A DNA stretch of 64,000 bases from Ferrimonas lipolytica (GCF_012295575.1 NZ_CP051180.1:2542001-2606000); one strand, 5' to 3'. Positions 16,576 through 26,603 are shown, counted from the first letter of the stretch. The notes: generated by a model not told the origin, from the sequence alone. Made by a program: numbers and translations.

Positions 16576-17490
16576 TTATTTAGCTTCAGCAGCTTCGGCA
16601 GCAGCAATCGCCGCTTGACGAGCGTCTTCTTCTGCGCGGATAGCAGCAACTTTCTTACCGAAAATCAGTTGCAGAATCGCTACGCCACCGAAGGCAGGTA
16701 CCAGACAGGTCCAAGCAGGAACGTCCAAGTAGCCTTTAATCAGCATTGCACCAGAACCAATCAACAGCATGAATACCATCTTGCGGAAGATCGGAGTAGG
16801 AATACGCTTGTGAACCCACTGACCTACTAGAGAACCAGCAATCATAGTAGGGATACACAGGATAACTAACTTAACAGTAGAGATGGTCAGAATACCTGCA
16901 CCGGCCAAGCCGCCAATTACAGTCAAGTTGTTCGCAGTAAAGAAGGCGTTCAAAGTACCACGGAAAGCCGCAGGAGCTAGGTTACGCAACATACCGTAGA
17001 TAACAACTGGTGGACCATTGGTAGAGAATGCTGCACCCAGTGCACCAGCGATCACACCCATAGGTGCTGCAATCCAACCCTTGTCGTATACCGGTAAACG
17101 AGGAATAAACAAGCTGTAGAAAGAGTAAACAATCAGGAAGGTACCTAAGAAAGCTTTCATCATTGCATCTGGCAAGTAAGACAGAGCGTAGATACCCACT
17201 GGCACACCCAGAACGGAGAAACCGATCAGGACTGCTGCAGACTTCCAGTCAGTGTCTTTACGGGACAACCAAGTGGCGTACAAGGCAGTAGCGGTACCTA
17301 CCATTACCGACATAGGTGCTGCCATCTTAACTGGCAGCAACAGGGTAACTAGTGGCATGGTAGTTAAACCACCACCAAAACCAGCACAGATACCAACGAA
17401 GGTGTACATAAACATCAACGCAACAACCGTAAGGATGGTGCTGGTTTCTAACGCGACGCCGTCAGGCGTAAATAACTCGAAAAATTCCAT
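16576..17490 (-). CDS. TauE/SafE family membrane exporter (TSUP)
   Basis: A 304-residue inner-membrane protein with about eight hydrophobic segments. It has the TSUP family pattern in both halves: CAGFGGGLTTMPLV near residue 35 and GAAFSTNGPPVVIYGML near 150. The tail is Ala/Glu-rich. TauE/SafE proteins are tied to export of sulfite and of C2/C3 sulfonates such as sulfolactate or DHPS, and are a regular part of sulfoquinovose gene clusters. As last gene of the seven-gene operon it would remove the sulfonated end product. Direction and substrate are inferred. Confidence 0.82.
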   Translation of the reverse strand: MEFFELFTPDGVALETSTILTVVALMFMYTFVGICAGFGGGLTTMPLVTLLLPVKMAAPMSVMVGTATALYATWLSRKDTDWKSAAVLIGFSVLGVPVGIYALSYLPDAMMKAFLGTFLIVYSFYSLFIPRLPVYDKGWIAAPMGVIAGALGAAFSTNGPPVVIYGMLRNLAPAAFRGTLNAFFTANNLTVIGGLAGAGILTISTVKLVILCIPTMIAGSLVGQWVHKRIPTPIFRKMVFMLLIGSGAMLIKGYLDVPAWTCLVPAFGGVAILQLIFGKKVAAIRAEEDARQAAIAAAEAAEAK

Positions 17491-17520
17491 AGGAAACTAC
17501 TTCTATTTTAAAAAAGCGGA

Positions 17521-18348
<828 letters not shown>

Positions 18349-19218
18349 TTAAATTTTTGCGTTGCTGTTAACCACTTTATAAGTGGCACAGAAATCTTCG
18401 CCGCCGATGCCCTGCTCTAGACCTTTGTCGTAAACAGCTTTAACAACATCAGCACCAGGTAGCTTCAGGCCAGACTCGGCCATCATGGCGTTCATGATGT
18501 TTACGTCTTTAGCCATGTTCTCCAGCGAGAATGCAGTGGTGTAATCTTCTTTGGCGATGGCAGGCAGCTTGCCAGACATGTAGAAGTTGGAAGCGCCGCC
18601 GTAAGAAGCAGCCAAACCGAAATCTTCTTTATCGATGCCGTAGTGAACGCCAGCAGTAACCATTTCATTTACCGCGTTCTGGATGCCGCCAACTAAGTTG
18701 TTGTGCAGAATTTTCATTACCAGACCACGGCCATTAGCGCCTAAGTGGATCTGGTTAGAGCCCATCATCGCAAGGATGTGCTCAATCTTGCCGTAAGCTT
18801 CTTTGTCGCCACCGACGTAGATACCCAGCTCTGCTGCAACAGCAGCAGGCACAGACTTAACTACCGGTGCGTCCAGCATCACTGCGCCAGTGGCAGCAAC
18901 TTGAACAGACAGGTCTTCAGATACTGAAGGGTCGATAGTAGACATATCAATGGTGATCTGGCCGTCACGCAGATGTGGCAGCAGATCAGCGTATACCGCT
19001 TGAACATGCTCAGACTTAGGCACCATTGAGATGATTACGTCTGCTTTCTTAGCAATTTCAGCGCTAGACTCAACCGCAGTTGCGCCCGCTTCAACTAGCT
19101 TCGCTACCTGCGCTTGGTTGTAATCGAATACCAAAACGTCGCCGTCGTGCTTAGCAACGATATTTTTGGACATGGCTTCGCCCATCAGGCCCAGACCGAT
19201 AAAACCGATAGTTGTCAT
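18349..19218 (-). CDS. Beta-hydroxyacid dehydrogenase family reductase, YihU-like (sulfolactaldehyde reductase candidate)
   Basis: A 289-residue NAD(P)-dependent enzyme. It has the Rossmann loop GFIGLGLMG at 5-13, catalytic Lys169 in GRGLVMKILHNN with Asn173, and the all-alpha C-terminal half of 3-hydroxyisobutyrate dehydrogenases. The substrate loop, usually DAPVSGG, is DAPVVKS (116-122). The glycine place where YihU of E. coli has its sulfonate-binding arginine is Lys121 here. This points to an anionic aldehyde larger than tartronate semialdehyde, such as sulfolactaldehyde, reduced to DHPS. Stop and start overlap by one base with the lactonase gene. Alternative: tartronate or succinate semialdehyde reductase. 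Confidence 0.78.
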   Translation of the reverse strand: MTTIGFIGLGLMGEAMSKNIVAKHDGDVLVFDYNQAQVAKLVEAGATAVESSAEIAKKADVIISMVPKSEHVQAVYADLLPHLRDGQITIDMSTIDPSVSEDLSVQVAATGAVMLDAPVVKSVPAAVAAELGIYVGGDKEAYGKIEHILAMMGSNQIHLGANGRGLVMKILHNNLVGGIQNAVNEMVTAGVHYGIDKEDFGLAASYGGASNFYMSGKLPAIAKEDYTTAFSLENMAKDVNIMNAMMAESGLKLPGADVVKAVYDKGLEQGIGGEDFCATYKVVNSNAKI

Positions 19219-20093
19219 TATTTGTTCTCTTTGAAGGTTGGTTTAACCATGCCGGCAACGTCTGTGCGCATGGTAAAGATTGAGCCAGAAAGTGGCTTCT
19301 CTGCCAGTTCGGCTTCATCCATGTTTTCGCGAGTGGTAGTGATGTACAGCGTCTTCATATCGTCGCCGCCAAAGCACACCATCGTTGGGCAACGTACTGG
19401 CAGTTGATACTCTTCCAATACTTCGCCAGTCGGGGAGATACGAGCGATGCGGTGGCCATCGAACAATGCAGTCCAGTAGCAACCTTCAACATCCATTGCG
19501 CCGCCATCTGGACGACCATTGCCTTGTGGGAAGCGTTTAAACACTTCACGCATACCCAGCTCACCATCGGCGTCAATTGGGGTGCGGTACATCACGTGAT
19601 TTGGGGTATCAGTGTTGTACATCCACTGTTTGTCAGCGCTAAACGCTAAGCCATTAGCACCAAGGATGTCGCACTGCACTACTTTCGGAGTCAGGTCAGC
19701 ATCGATACGCATCAGCATGGCACCATTGAAGCTGCGTGGGCCCCAGTAGGTACCAGCAAAGAAGCGACCGTCTTGATCAACTCCGCCGTCGTTAAAGCGA
19801 GCGACCAGTGGGTTGTTCGGGTTTTCACATACGCGAGATTCAATCTTGCCGTTGGCATCAGCTAAGAAGATGCCAGTACGCATAGCTAGGATGAAACCAC
19901 CCTTATCACGCAAACCAAAGCAACCTACTTCTTCATCGAAGTTAAGCACTGAGTGCTCGCCGGTAGCAGGATCCAACGAGTGGATCTCTTGTTCAATGAT
20001 GTCGGTCCACAACAGCTTTTGCTGCGCCGAGTCCCAAGTTGGGCACTCTGGCAGATGGCCGATGTAGTCAAACAGAACTTCAGGCTTATTCAC
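19218..20093 (-). CDS. SMP-30/gluconolactonase family sugar lactonase
   Basis: A 291-residue six-bladed propeller enzyme that hydrolyses the aldonolactone made by the SDR dehydrogenase. Metal-site residues of the family are visible: Glu in PECPTWD (residue 16), Asn in GANGLAFSADKQ, and Asp in NGRPDGGAMDVEGCYW. Its neighbours make the step (lactone to aldonate) nearly certain, while the sugar is not. It overlaps the mutarotase gene by 8 bases. Confidence 0.85.
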   Translation of the reverse strand: MNKPEVLFDYIGHLPECPTWDSAQQKLLWTDIIEQEIHSLDPATGEHSVLNFDEEVGCFGLRDKGGFILAMRTGIFLADANGKIESRVCENPNNPLVARFNDGGVDQDGRFFAGTYWGPRSFNGAMLMRIDADLTPKVVQCDILGANGLAFSADKQWMYNTDTPNHVMYRTPIDADGELGMREVFKRFPQGNGRPDGGAMDVEGCYWTALFDGHRIARISPTGEVLEEYQLPVRCPTMVCFGGDDMKTLYITTTRENMDEAELAEKPLSGSIFTMRTDVAGMVKPTFKENK

Positions 20094-20982
20094 AATCGGA
20101 TACCTTAATGATCATAGTGACGGATACAGACTGACCTGGGCCAACCAGCTTCATCGCTTGGTCGTTACTACCACACGTCAGATCGTTAATAGCGTTATTT
20201 ACGTTGGTAACGGGTTCAATCGCCACGAAGTTTTTCTCCGCAGGCGGCATGAAGAACACCGCATTTTTCGCATCAGGAGAGATAACCTCAGCCTTCACCT
20301 TGGCGTCAGGCCAGCGCACCTCGGAGTGGCCATCCCAACCGGCAAAGCAGTTGTCTACCGAACCGGCAACAGGGGCACGCAATTCGCTGTAGTCCCACTT
20401 AGCTGGTACATCTTCAACCGCACAAGGCAGGGTGTTGGCATCGTTGAGCAGTACCTTTTTAGCAGCAAAGCGCACTAACGCGTCTTTGGCGTTAGCAAAG
20501 TACGGATGGAAGCCTAGACCTACCGGCACATTGCGCTCGGCTAGATTGAAGTAGCTCAGAGTCACGTGCAGCTCATTATCTTTAAGCTCAAACACCTGAG
20601 TAGCTTGGTATGGCCAAGGCCAGCTGTGATAGGCATCGCCTTCTGCTTGGTGGAGACACTTGAGGACTACACCGTTACTGGCCTCTTCGCTGATGATCCA
20701 CGGTTGATGCCATGCATTACCGTGGATGGTGTGCGGGTGCTCACCAAAGTTTTTTAACAGCTCAAATTGCTCGCCTTCAAACTCAAAGATGCCGTTAGCG
20801 ATGCGGTTCGAGAACGGGATCAGCGGGAAGCTGCCAGATTGGTTAACAATCACATTCTCAAGCGCAGGCAATGGACGCAAAATGTCTACGTCGCGGTATT
20901 GCAACGCTGCAATAGCGCCGCCCAGTTCAGGGGCAACTTTTAGGGTTAGGTCCCCGAGAGTTTTAGTGACGAGCTTAAGCAT
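20086..20982 (-). CDS. Aldose 1-epimerase (mutarotase)
   Basis: A 298-residue galactose-mutarotase-like beta-sandwich protein that interconverts alpha and beta anomers. The motifs NRIANGIFEFEGEQFEL, HTIHGNAWHQPW (family His) and VGLGFHPYFANA (second His) are all seen. The C-terminal acid lies in the VAIEPVTN segment. Mutarotases occur in sulfoquinovose clusters as well as in ordinary sugar operons; here it would feed the beta anomer to the dehydrogenase. Confidence 0.87.
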   Translation of the reverse strand: MLKLVTKTLGDLTLKVAPELGGAIAALQYRDVDILRPLPALENVIVNQSGSFPLIPFSNRIANGIFEFEGEQFELLKNFGEHPHTIHGNAWHQPWIISEEASNGVVLKCLHQAEGDAYHSWPWPYQATQVFELKDNELHVTLSYFNLAERNVPVGLGFHPYFANAKDALVRFAAKKVLLNDANTLPCAVEDVPAKWDYSELRAPVAGSVDNCFAGWDGHSEVRWPDAKVKAEVISPDAKNAVFFMPPAEKNFVAIEPVTNVNNAINDLTCGSNDQAMKLVGPGQSVSVTMIIKVSDCE

Positions 20983-20983
20983 G

Positions 20984-21775
20984 TTAGTAAACCTCGCCGC
21001 CGGATACGGTTAGCTCTTCGCCACGGATAGCAGCCAGCTGCTCTTTAGCACGAGCCAGCAAGTAGCTCATGTCAGAGCCCAGTGCTACGAACGAGAAGCC
21101 CATCTCTTGGTATTTGTTAGCCAGCTCAGGGTTGCCGCCAACAATGCCGCAAGGCAGGTTCATCGCCTTGGCTTTCGCCAGACCTTCGGCAATCTTGGCC
21201 TGAACTTCTGGGTGGCTTGGGTTACCGATGTGACCCATAGCCGCAGACATGTCGCCGGGGCCGATAAAGAAACCAGTTACGCCTTCTACTGCGCCAATGG
21301 CTTCCATGTTGTCAATTGCTTCAGGGGTTTCCATTTGCAGGATGAAGGCAATCTCTTCGTTCGCTTCACGAACAAAATCGGCTTTTGAACCGTACATAGA
21401 CGCACGGTGTACAGCTGCGAAACCACGCTTGCCTAGTGGCGGGTAGTAAGCGGCTTCTACCGCAGCACGAGCTTCTTCTGCGGTGTTGATAAAAGGAACC
21501 ATCAACGAGTTAGCGCCGCCGTCTAAGGCACGCTTGATCAGTACTACGTCATTCCAAGCCAAGCGGTACAGTGGAGTAGTCGTGGTGCTGGCGTTGCGAA
21601 TCGCACGATCGATGCGAACTGCGTCTAGTGAATCTACTGGTACGTGCTCTTGGTCCAATACCAAGAAGTCGAAACCGATGGTAGACATCGCTTCAGCAAC
21701 GGTGTCAGAGCCAGTCATCATCCAGGTACCCAGTTGGGTGTTACCGTTTTCGATGGCGTGTTTAAATTGGTTCAT
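20984..21775 (-). CDS. HpcH/HpaI class II aldolase (2-keto-3-deoxy-aldonate aldolase; KDSG aldolase candidate)
   Basis: A 263-residue metal-dependent aldolase that splits a 2-keto-3-deoxy sugar acid to pyruvate and an aldehyde. Seen are TWMMTGS near residue 18, FLVLDQEHVP with the base/metal region, Arg in PLYRLAWN, PPLGKRGFA, metal Glu in LQMETPEAIDN, and IGPGDMSAAMG with the metal Asp. These match the HpaI/RhmA/GarL family. In sulfo-ED the equivalent enzyme yields pyruvate and sulfolactaldehyde. It is tightly packed between the dehydratase and the mutarotase. Confidence 0.85.
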   Translation of the reverse strand: MNQFKHAIENGNTQLGTWMMTGSDTVAEAMSTIGFDFLVLDQEHVPVDSLDAVRIDRAIRNASTTTTPLYRLAWNDVVLIKRALDGGANSLMVPFINTAEEARAAVEAAYYPPLGKRGFAAVHRASMYGSKADFVREANEEIAFILQMETPEAIDNMEAIGAVEGVTGFFIGPGDMSAAMGHIGNPSHPEVQAKIAEGLAKAKAMNLPCGIVGGNPELANKYQEMGFSFVALGSDMSYLLARAKEQLAAIRGEELTVSGGEVY

Positions 21776-21845
21776 TGTTGTGATCCTTGTGACGCAACGG
21801 AGGGGCCGCCGTAACGGCCCAACATTTCAATTAGTGACTAACGAA

Positions 21846-23597
21846 TTAGTGAATTGGTGGCTCAGGAACATCGCTACCAGCTTGCAGGAAGTCGAAATCA
21901 CAACCTTCGTCAGCTTGGGTAACGTGCTGCTGGTAAAGGGCAGCGTATGAGCGGTCGAAGGTACGATGGGTTGGCTTCAGATGCTCACGACGATCGGCCA
22001 GCTCTTCGTCAGATACCAACATGTTCAAAGAACCCGCTTCGATATCCAGTTCGATGATGTCGCCAGTCTTAACCAGCGCCAATGGACCACCAACCGCAGA
22101 CTCAGGGGCAACGTGCAGGATACAAGTACCGTAGTGAGTACCTGACATACGTGCATCGGTGATACGAACCATGTCGTTCACACCCTGCTGCAGCAGTTTC
22201 TTAGGAATTGGTAAGTTGCCCCACTCTGGCATGCCTGGTGCGCCAACTGGACCTGCGTTACGCAGAATAAGTACTGAGTCTTTGGTGATGTCCAACTCTG
22301 GACTGTCGATGTTGTCAGACAGTGACTGATGGTCATCAAATACAACCGCTTTACCTTTGTGCTTGCGCAGCTCAGGCTTAGCAGCGGAGGACTTCATTAC
22401 CGCGCCATTTGGACACAGGTTGCCTTTCAGTACAGACAGAGCACAGCCCTGAGATAGTGGTACTACTGGGTTGTCGAGGTCACGGATGACGTTGTCATCG
22501 TAGCAATGAGCGTTTTCAATCCAGCTGCCCAAAGTAGTGTTGGTTACGCCAACCACATCTTTGTGCAGGAACTGCTCCAGTTTCTTCATCTGTGCCATCA
22601 AGCCGCCAGCGAAGAAGAACTCTTCCATCAGCTGGTCGCCAGATGGGAACAGGTTAGCCAGTACTGGTACCTTGCGAGCAATCGCTTCCATATCATCAAG
22701 AGTAATCTTGATCTTGGCGCGGTTAGCCATAGCAATCATGTGGATAGCAGCGTTGGTAGAACCACCAACAGCCATGTAAGCCACGATGCCGTTTATGAAG
22801 TTTTCACGCTTCAACCACTTCGACGGCTTGTGGTCGTGCCACACCATATCAACAATGGTTTCGCCACACTTCGCGGCCATCTGTACGTGGCGAGAATCGG
22901 CGGCAGGGATAGAAGAAGCACCTGGCAGCATGAAGCCAATCGCATCAGCGATAGAGGTCATGGTAGAAGCAGTACCCATGGTGTTGCAGGTACCGATTGA
23001 GCGAGTCATAGAACCTTCTAGCTCAATCCAATCGTGCTGAGTAATAGCGCCTAGACGTAGTTGATCCCAGTACTTCTTAGTGTGAGTACCAGCGCCAACA
23101 GTTTGGCCGCGCCATTTGCCAGAAGACATTGGTCCAGCTGGACAGAACAACATTGGGATATCCATAGATACCGCCCCCATCAGCATAGCTGGGGTAGATT
23201 TGTCACAGCCACCAAGCAAAACTGCGCCATCGATTGGGTGCTGACGTAGCAACTCTTCAGTTTCCATCGCTAGGAAGTTGCGGTACAGCATAGTAGTAGG
23301 CTTAACCAATACTTCGCCTACTGACAAAGCTGGTAGCTCTACAGGGTAACCACCAGCTGCCCATACTGCGCGTTTAACCGCTTCAGCACGCTCACGTAAA
23401 TGTGAGTGACAAGGGCTTAGCTCCGACCAAGTATTGATAATGCCGATTACCGGCTTACCCATAAACTCTTCGCGGTTCAGGCCTGCTTGTTGAGTGCGCT
23501 GGCGATGTGCAAAAGCTCGGATGGTGTCCGGCGCATACCAACGCTGGCTACGCAACTCAGAGATATCTAGTTTCTTAAGATTTTGAGTATTAAACAT
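21846..23597 (-). CDS. IlvD/Edd family sugar-acid dehydratase ([Fe-S]); sulfogluconate dehydratase candidate
   Basis: A 583-residue dehydratase that turns an aldonate into its 2-keto-3-deoxy form. Cys63 (SPCHSH), Cys131 (GGCDKST) and Cys204 (GTCNTMG) are the three cluster ligands of the pentonate/hexonate dehydratase branch, as in L-arabonate and xylonate dehydratases. The start at 23597 matches family N-termini (LRSQRWY just inside). First gene of the seven-gene minus-strand operon, behind the operators at 23650-23679. True dihydroxyacid dehydratase (IlvD) is unlikely given the gene context and the closer match to sugar-acid enzymes. Confidence 0.87.
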   Translation of the reverse strand: MFNTQNLKKLDISELRSQRWYAPDTIRAFAHRQRTQQAGLNREEFMGKPVIGIINTWSELSPCHSHLRERAEAVKRAVWAAGGYPVELPALSVGEVLVKPTTMLYRNFLAMETEELLRQHPIDGAVLLGGCDKSTPAMLMGAVSMDIPMLFCPAGPMSSGKWRGQTVGAGTHTKKYWDQLRLGAITQHDWIELEGSMTRSIGTCNTMGTASTMTSIADAIGFMLPGASSIPAADSRHVQMAAKCGETIVDMVWHDHKPSKWLKRENFINGIVAYMAVGGSTNAAIHMIAMANRAKIKITLDDMEAIARKVPVLANLFPSGDQLMEEFFFAGGLMAQMKKLEQFLHKDVVGVTNTTLGSWIENAHCYDDNVIRDLDNPVVPLSQGCALSVLKGNLCPNGAVMKSSAAKPELRKHKGKAVVFDDHQSLSDNIDSPELDITKDSVLILRNAGPVGAPGMPEWGNLPIPKKLLQQGVNDMVRITDARMSGTHYGTCILHVAPESAVGGPLALVKTGDIIELDIEAGSLNMLVSDEELADRREHLKPTHRTFDRSYAALYQQHVTQADEGCDFDFLQAGSDVPEPPIH

Positions 23598-23649
23598 GAA
23601 CTCGACTCACGAATAGTAAATGGGAATAATTTGTTGGGGTCTAATTTAC

Positions 23650-23679
23650 ATCGTAGCGCTACGATCGCAACGCTACGAT
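23650..23679. promoter_or_regulatory. Tandem LacI-type operators in the divergent sugar promoter
   Basis: ATCGTAGCGCTACGAT (23650-23665) is a perfect 16-bp palindrome. ATCGCAACGCTACGAT (23664-23679) overlaps it by two bases and matches at 14 of 16. They lie between the divergent dehydratase and symporter genes and are most likely bound by the LacI-type protein encoded at 25525-26562. Confidence 0.8.
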
Positions 23680-23687
23680 TGTGCATG

Positions 23688-23703
23688 TGTGACCTCATTC
23701 ACA
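23688..23703. promoter_or_regulatory. CRP binding site
   Basis: TGTGACCTCATTCACA fits the consensus TGTGA-N6-TCACA at every fixed base. It sits 9 bases beyond the tandem operators in the same divergent region, indicating cAMP-dependent activation of one or both transcripts. Confidence 0.8.
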
Positions 23704-23825
23704 TTCGCTGCCGATTCCGCATGAATTCTGTTAATTCAGTCATGTTTTTTTATCATGTCACGTTGGAATGCGCCTTATATGGTGCGATAGTCAGCTTAAT
23801 TCCTCTGATTTAGCCGTATTTACTT

Positions 23826-25547
23826 ATGACTGAAACCTTATTTGTATTAGCTAGCTTTCTAGCATTTATGCTCATCGTAGCGCTCTACTCCTACTCAAAA
23901 ACGAAAGGGATATCAGAGAGCGGAGTGTCCGGGTTCTTCCTCGCTGGCCGAGGCTTAACCGCTTGGTTTATTGTGGGTTCCTTATTGCTGTCGAACCTAT
24001 CTGCCGAGCAATTAGTGGGGCTAAACGGCAACGCTTACCGTTTCGACATTAGTGGTTTGGCTTGGGAAAGTTCCGCCGCGATCGCCACCATTGCGATGGC
24101 GCTGTTCTTTTTGCCGCGCTATCTAAAGCGCGGCATTACCACCATGCCGGAGTTTCTTGAAGAGCGCTTCGATGCCACCACGCGTCGAATGGTCAGCATT
24201 ATGTTCCTTATTGGTTACGCGATAATGGCCAACCCTTCTTCTCTATACCTTGGTGCTATCACTATGGATGAGATGTTTGGCTTGCATGAGTCGCTTGATA
24301 TCTCCTACTCCAGCTCCATCGCGATTCTTTCGTTGGTGATGGGTGCAGTCGGTGGTTTATATGCGGCCTGTGGTGGCCTGAAGGCGGTAGCAGTATCCGA
24401 TACCATTAACGGCATTATCTTACTGGTCGCCTCTATTCTGATCCCATTCCTTGGCTTAATGGCTCTGGGAGATGGTTCTATCAGCGACGGTTTTATGATG
24501 CTGGTAAATGAAAACCCAGAGCAGCTTAACGCCATCGGCGACGAGAACGCATCGGTTCCGTTTGGCACGCTGTTTACCGGTATGATCTGTGCCAACTTAT
24601 TCTACTGGTGTACTAACCAGATGATCATCCAGCGTACCCTTGGCGCTAAATCTTTGGCTGAAGGTCAAAAGGGTGTGTTACTGGCCGGCTCTATCAAACT
24701 TTTGGTACCGCTAGTAATGGTGCTACCCGGTCTTATTGCCTTCAACATGTTTGGCGATACTTTAGAAAATGGCGACGTTGCTTACCCAACGTTAGTTAAG
24801 GCAGTTCTGCCGTGGTGGTTAACTGGTCTGTTTGCAGCTGCGTTGTTTGGTACTGTAGTAAGCCACTTCAACTCCATTGTTAACTCCTCGGCAACACTAT
24901 TTGCAATGGACTTGTACGGCCCGCTGACGGGTTGTACCGATGAAAAGAAGCTGGTTAAGGTTGGCAAATGGGGATCTGTTGCCTTTGCACTAGTGTCTAT
25001 CGCTATCGCACCATTGCTACTGGATGCCCCTGGCGGGATATTCGATCTGCTGCGCCGCTTTACCGGTTTCTACAACATCCCAATCATCACCATTGTATTG
25101 GTAGGCTTTCTGACTAAACGCGTTCCAGCTGTGGCCGCTAAGTTTGTCCTCGGCTTCCACATCGTCTTCTACGGCAGCTACATGTTTGCTGGTTTGGATG
25201 AGATGATCGATCTGCACTACATCCACATCATGGGTATCATGTTTGCGTTGGAAGTGGGCATCATGATGTTGTTTGGTAAACTAATGCCTAAAACCGACTA
25301 CCAACCCAAAGAGATCAAGCCAGTTATCCCTATGCAACCATGGCACCATGCTAAGAGCATGAGCGTATTCATCGTGGCAGGTCTAGTGACCATCTACGTA
25401 ACGCTGTCGCCATTGGGCTTGGCTAACCCAGATGGTATCGCCAACACATATCCGATGTTAGTTGCTGGGATTTGGATGATTGCTGTGGTAATTATTCGCC
25501 AATTAAGAAAATCAGTTACTGGAAATGCCTGTGCGTCCACCAATTAA
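23826..25547 (+). CDS. Sodium/sugar symporter (SSS family)
   Basis: A 573-residue inner-membrane transporter with about 13-14 hydrophobic segments and SSS signatures: FFLAGRGLTAWFIVGSLLLSN near 37-57, GGLYAACGGLKAVAVSD near 178, and the Na+-site region FGTVVSHFNSIVNSSATLFAMDLY near 340. It resembles vSGLT/YidK sugar symporters rather than proline or acetate carriers. Divergent from the degradation operon and overlapping the LacI-type gene, it is the likely uptake system for that sugar. If the substrate is sulfoquinovose this would be Na+-driven uptake of a sulfonated sugar. Confidence 0.87.
   Translation: MTETLFVLASFLAFMLIVALYSYSKTKGISESGVSGFFLAGRGLTAWFIVGSLLLSNLSAEQLVGLNGNAYRFDISGLAWESSAAIATIAMALFFLPRYLKRGITTMPEFLEERFDATTRRMVSIMFLIGYAIMANPSSLYLGAITMDEMFGLHESLDISYSSSIAILSLVMGAVGGLYAACGGLKAVAVSDTINGIILLVASILIPFLGLMALGDGSISDGFMMLVNENPEQLNAIGDENASVPFGTLFTGMICANLFYWCTNQMIIQRTLGAKSLAEGQKGVLLAGSIKLLVPLVMVLPGLIAFNMFGDTLENGDVAYPTLVKAVLPWWLTGLFAAALFGTVVSHFNSIVNSSATLFAMDLYGPLTGCTDEKKLVKVGKWGSVAFALVSIAIAPLLLDAPGGIFDLLRRFTGFYNIPIITIVLVGFLTKRVPAVAAKFVLGFHIVFYGSYMFAGLDEMIDLHYIHIMGIMFALEVGIMMLFGKLMPKTDYQPKEIKPVIPMQPWHHAKSMSVFIVAGLVTIYVTLSPLGLANPDGIANTYPMLVAGIWMIAVVIIRQLRKSVTGNACASTN
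23874..23889. promoter_or_regulatory. Possible auxiliary operator inside the symporter gene
   Basis: ATCGTAGCGCT, the first 11 bases of the operator, recurs 49 bases into the symporter gene (12 of 16 positions in all). It is 224 bases from the main operator, a distance compatible with looping by a tetrameric LacI-type repressor. It may be chance. Confidence 0.25.
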
Positions 25548-26562
25548 AAAGAGCATCAAGCTGGATGACGTTGCATCGTTGGCGGGAGTGTCTCCGTCAA
25601 CCGTGTCACTGTACGTCCGTCGCCCTGACAAAGTCTCCGCCAATACCGGAACTAAGATTCAACAAGCGATCGACGAGTTAGGCTATGTGCACAATAAAAT
25701 TGCCAGCCAACTGACTGGGGGCAGAAGTCAATCAATGGCTCTGCTGGTGCCTTCAATCGCCAACATCGCCTTTAGCGAAGCGATACAGCAGATTGAAAAG
25801 CAGCTAAGTCAGGCTAACTACACATTGTCTATCGCAACCTATGATCACGACCTCGACAAAGAAGAGGAACAGATCCGTTCGATACTGGCGTGGAAGCCAG
25901 CGGCTATTGCCATCACCGGTGCGACGCATAAGCCGAATACGATTAAGATGCTTAAAGCGTCTGGGATCCCGGTGGTACAGATGTTTCAGGTCGACCGCGG
26001 CGATTTTACTGCTCAGGTGGGCATCAACCACACCAAAGCGGGCTATGCTGCGGCTGACTATTTACTAGAAACTGGCTGTAAAAAACCAGCCTATTTCAGT
26101 ACTCGGTTAGAAGACGATGTTCGTGCCAAAAAGCGTTGCAATGGCTTCATTGCGGCACTAGAAGAACACAATATCGAGCCTGTAGTGGTCGATATTGCTG
26201 GCAATGAAAATATCTATGCGGCCACCCGCCCTGCGCTGCTTAGGGCAATGGTAGCGAACCGAGGAATTGATGGGATCTTTGCCTCAAACGACTCCATCGC
26301 TACCGCGTTGCTAATGGAAGCAAACGACAAAGGCATTAAGGTGCCAGAACAGTTAAGCATCCTCGGCTTTGGTGACTTCCCCTACAGTGGTTACTTATCG
26401 CCAGTATCGCTCAGCAGTATGAGTTTGCATGCCAAGCAAGTGGCACGCCACAGCGCTGAAATGATGCTTAGAATGGCGCAAGATGAAAGCTATGAAGGTG
26501 AACGGATTGATGTTGGCTTTGAGATCATCCCACGTCAAAGTACGCGGTTACCTGCTATCTAA
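25525..26562 (+). CDS. LacI-family transcriptional regulator of the sugar operon
   Basis: A 345-residue repressor-type protein. The helix-turn-helix is at about residues 12-35 (LDDVASLAGVSPSTVSLYVRR), the hinge helix near 57-62 (KIASQL), then a periplasmic-binding-like effector domain (ALLVPSIANIAFSEAIQQIE, IFASNDSIATALLMEA, LSILGFGDFPYSGYLSP). It resembles the GntR/IdnR branch. Its start lies 23 bases inside the symporter gene, so the two are co-transcribed and the regulator probably controls itself. The operator consensus is ATCGTAGCGCTACGAT, seen at three to four places in this window. Confidence 0.88.
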   Translation: MPVRPPIKKSIKLDDVASLAGVSPSTVSLYVRRPDKVSANTGTKIQQAIDELGYVHNKIASQLTGGRSQSMALLVPSIANIAFSEAIQQIEKQLSQANYTLSIATYDHDLDKEEEQIRSILAWKPAAIAITGATHKPNTIKMLKASGIPVVQMFQVDRGDFTAQVGINHTKAGYAAADYLLETGCKKPAYFSTRLEDDVRAKKRCNGFIAALEEHNIEPVVVDIAGNENIYAATRPALLRAMVANRGIDGIFASNDSIATALLMEANDKGIKVPEQLSILGFGDFPYSGYLSPVSLSSMSLHAKQVARHSAEMMLRMAQDESYEGERIDVGFEIIPRQSTRLPAI

Positions 26563-26580
26563 TATCAGCAACTGATATAA

Positions 26581-26603
26581 AAGGGACTTCGGTCCCTTCT
26601 TTT
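26581..26603 (+). terminator. Intrinsic terminator after the LacI-type gene
   Basis: AAGGGAC-TTCG-GTCCCTT, a 7-bp stem with a stable TTCG loop, followed by CTTTT, about 20 bases past the stop codon. Confidence 0.85.

Noticed and set aside
21846-23597. Dihydroxy-acid dehydratase IlvD for branched-chain amino acids
   Set aside because: Lies in a sugar operon with lactonase and aldolase, and the cysteine contexts fit the sugar-acid dehydratase branch.
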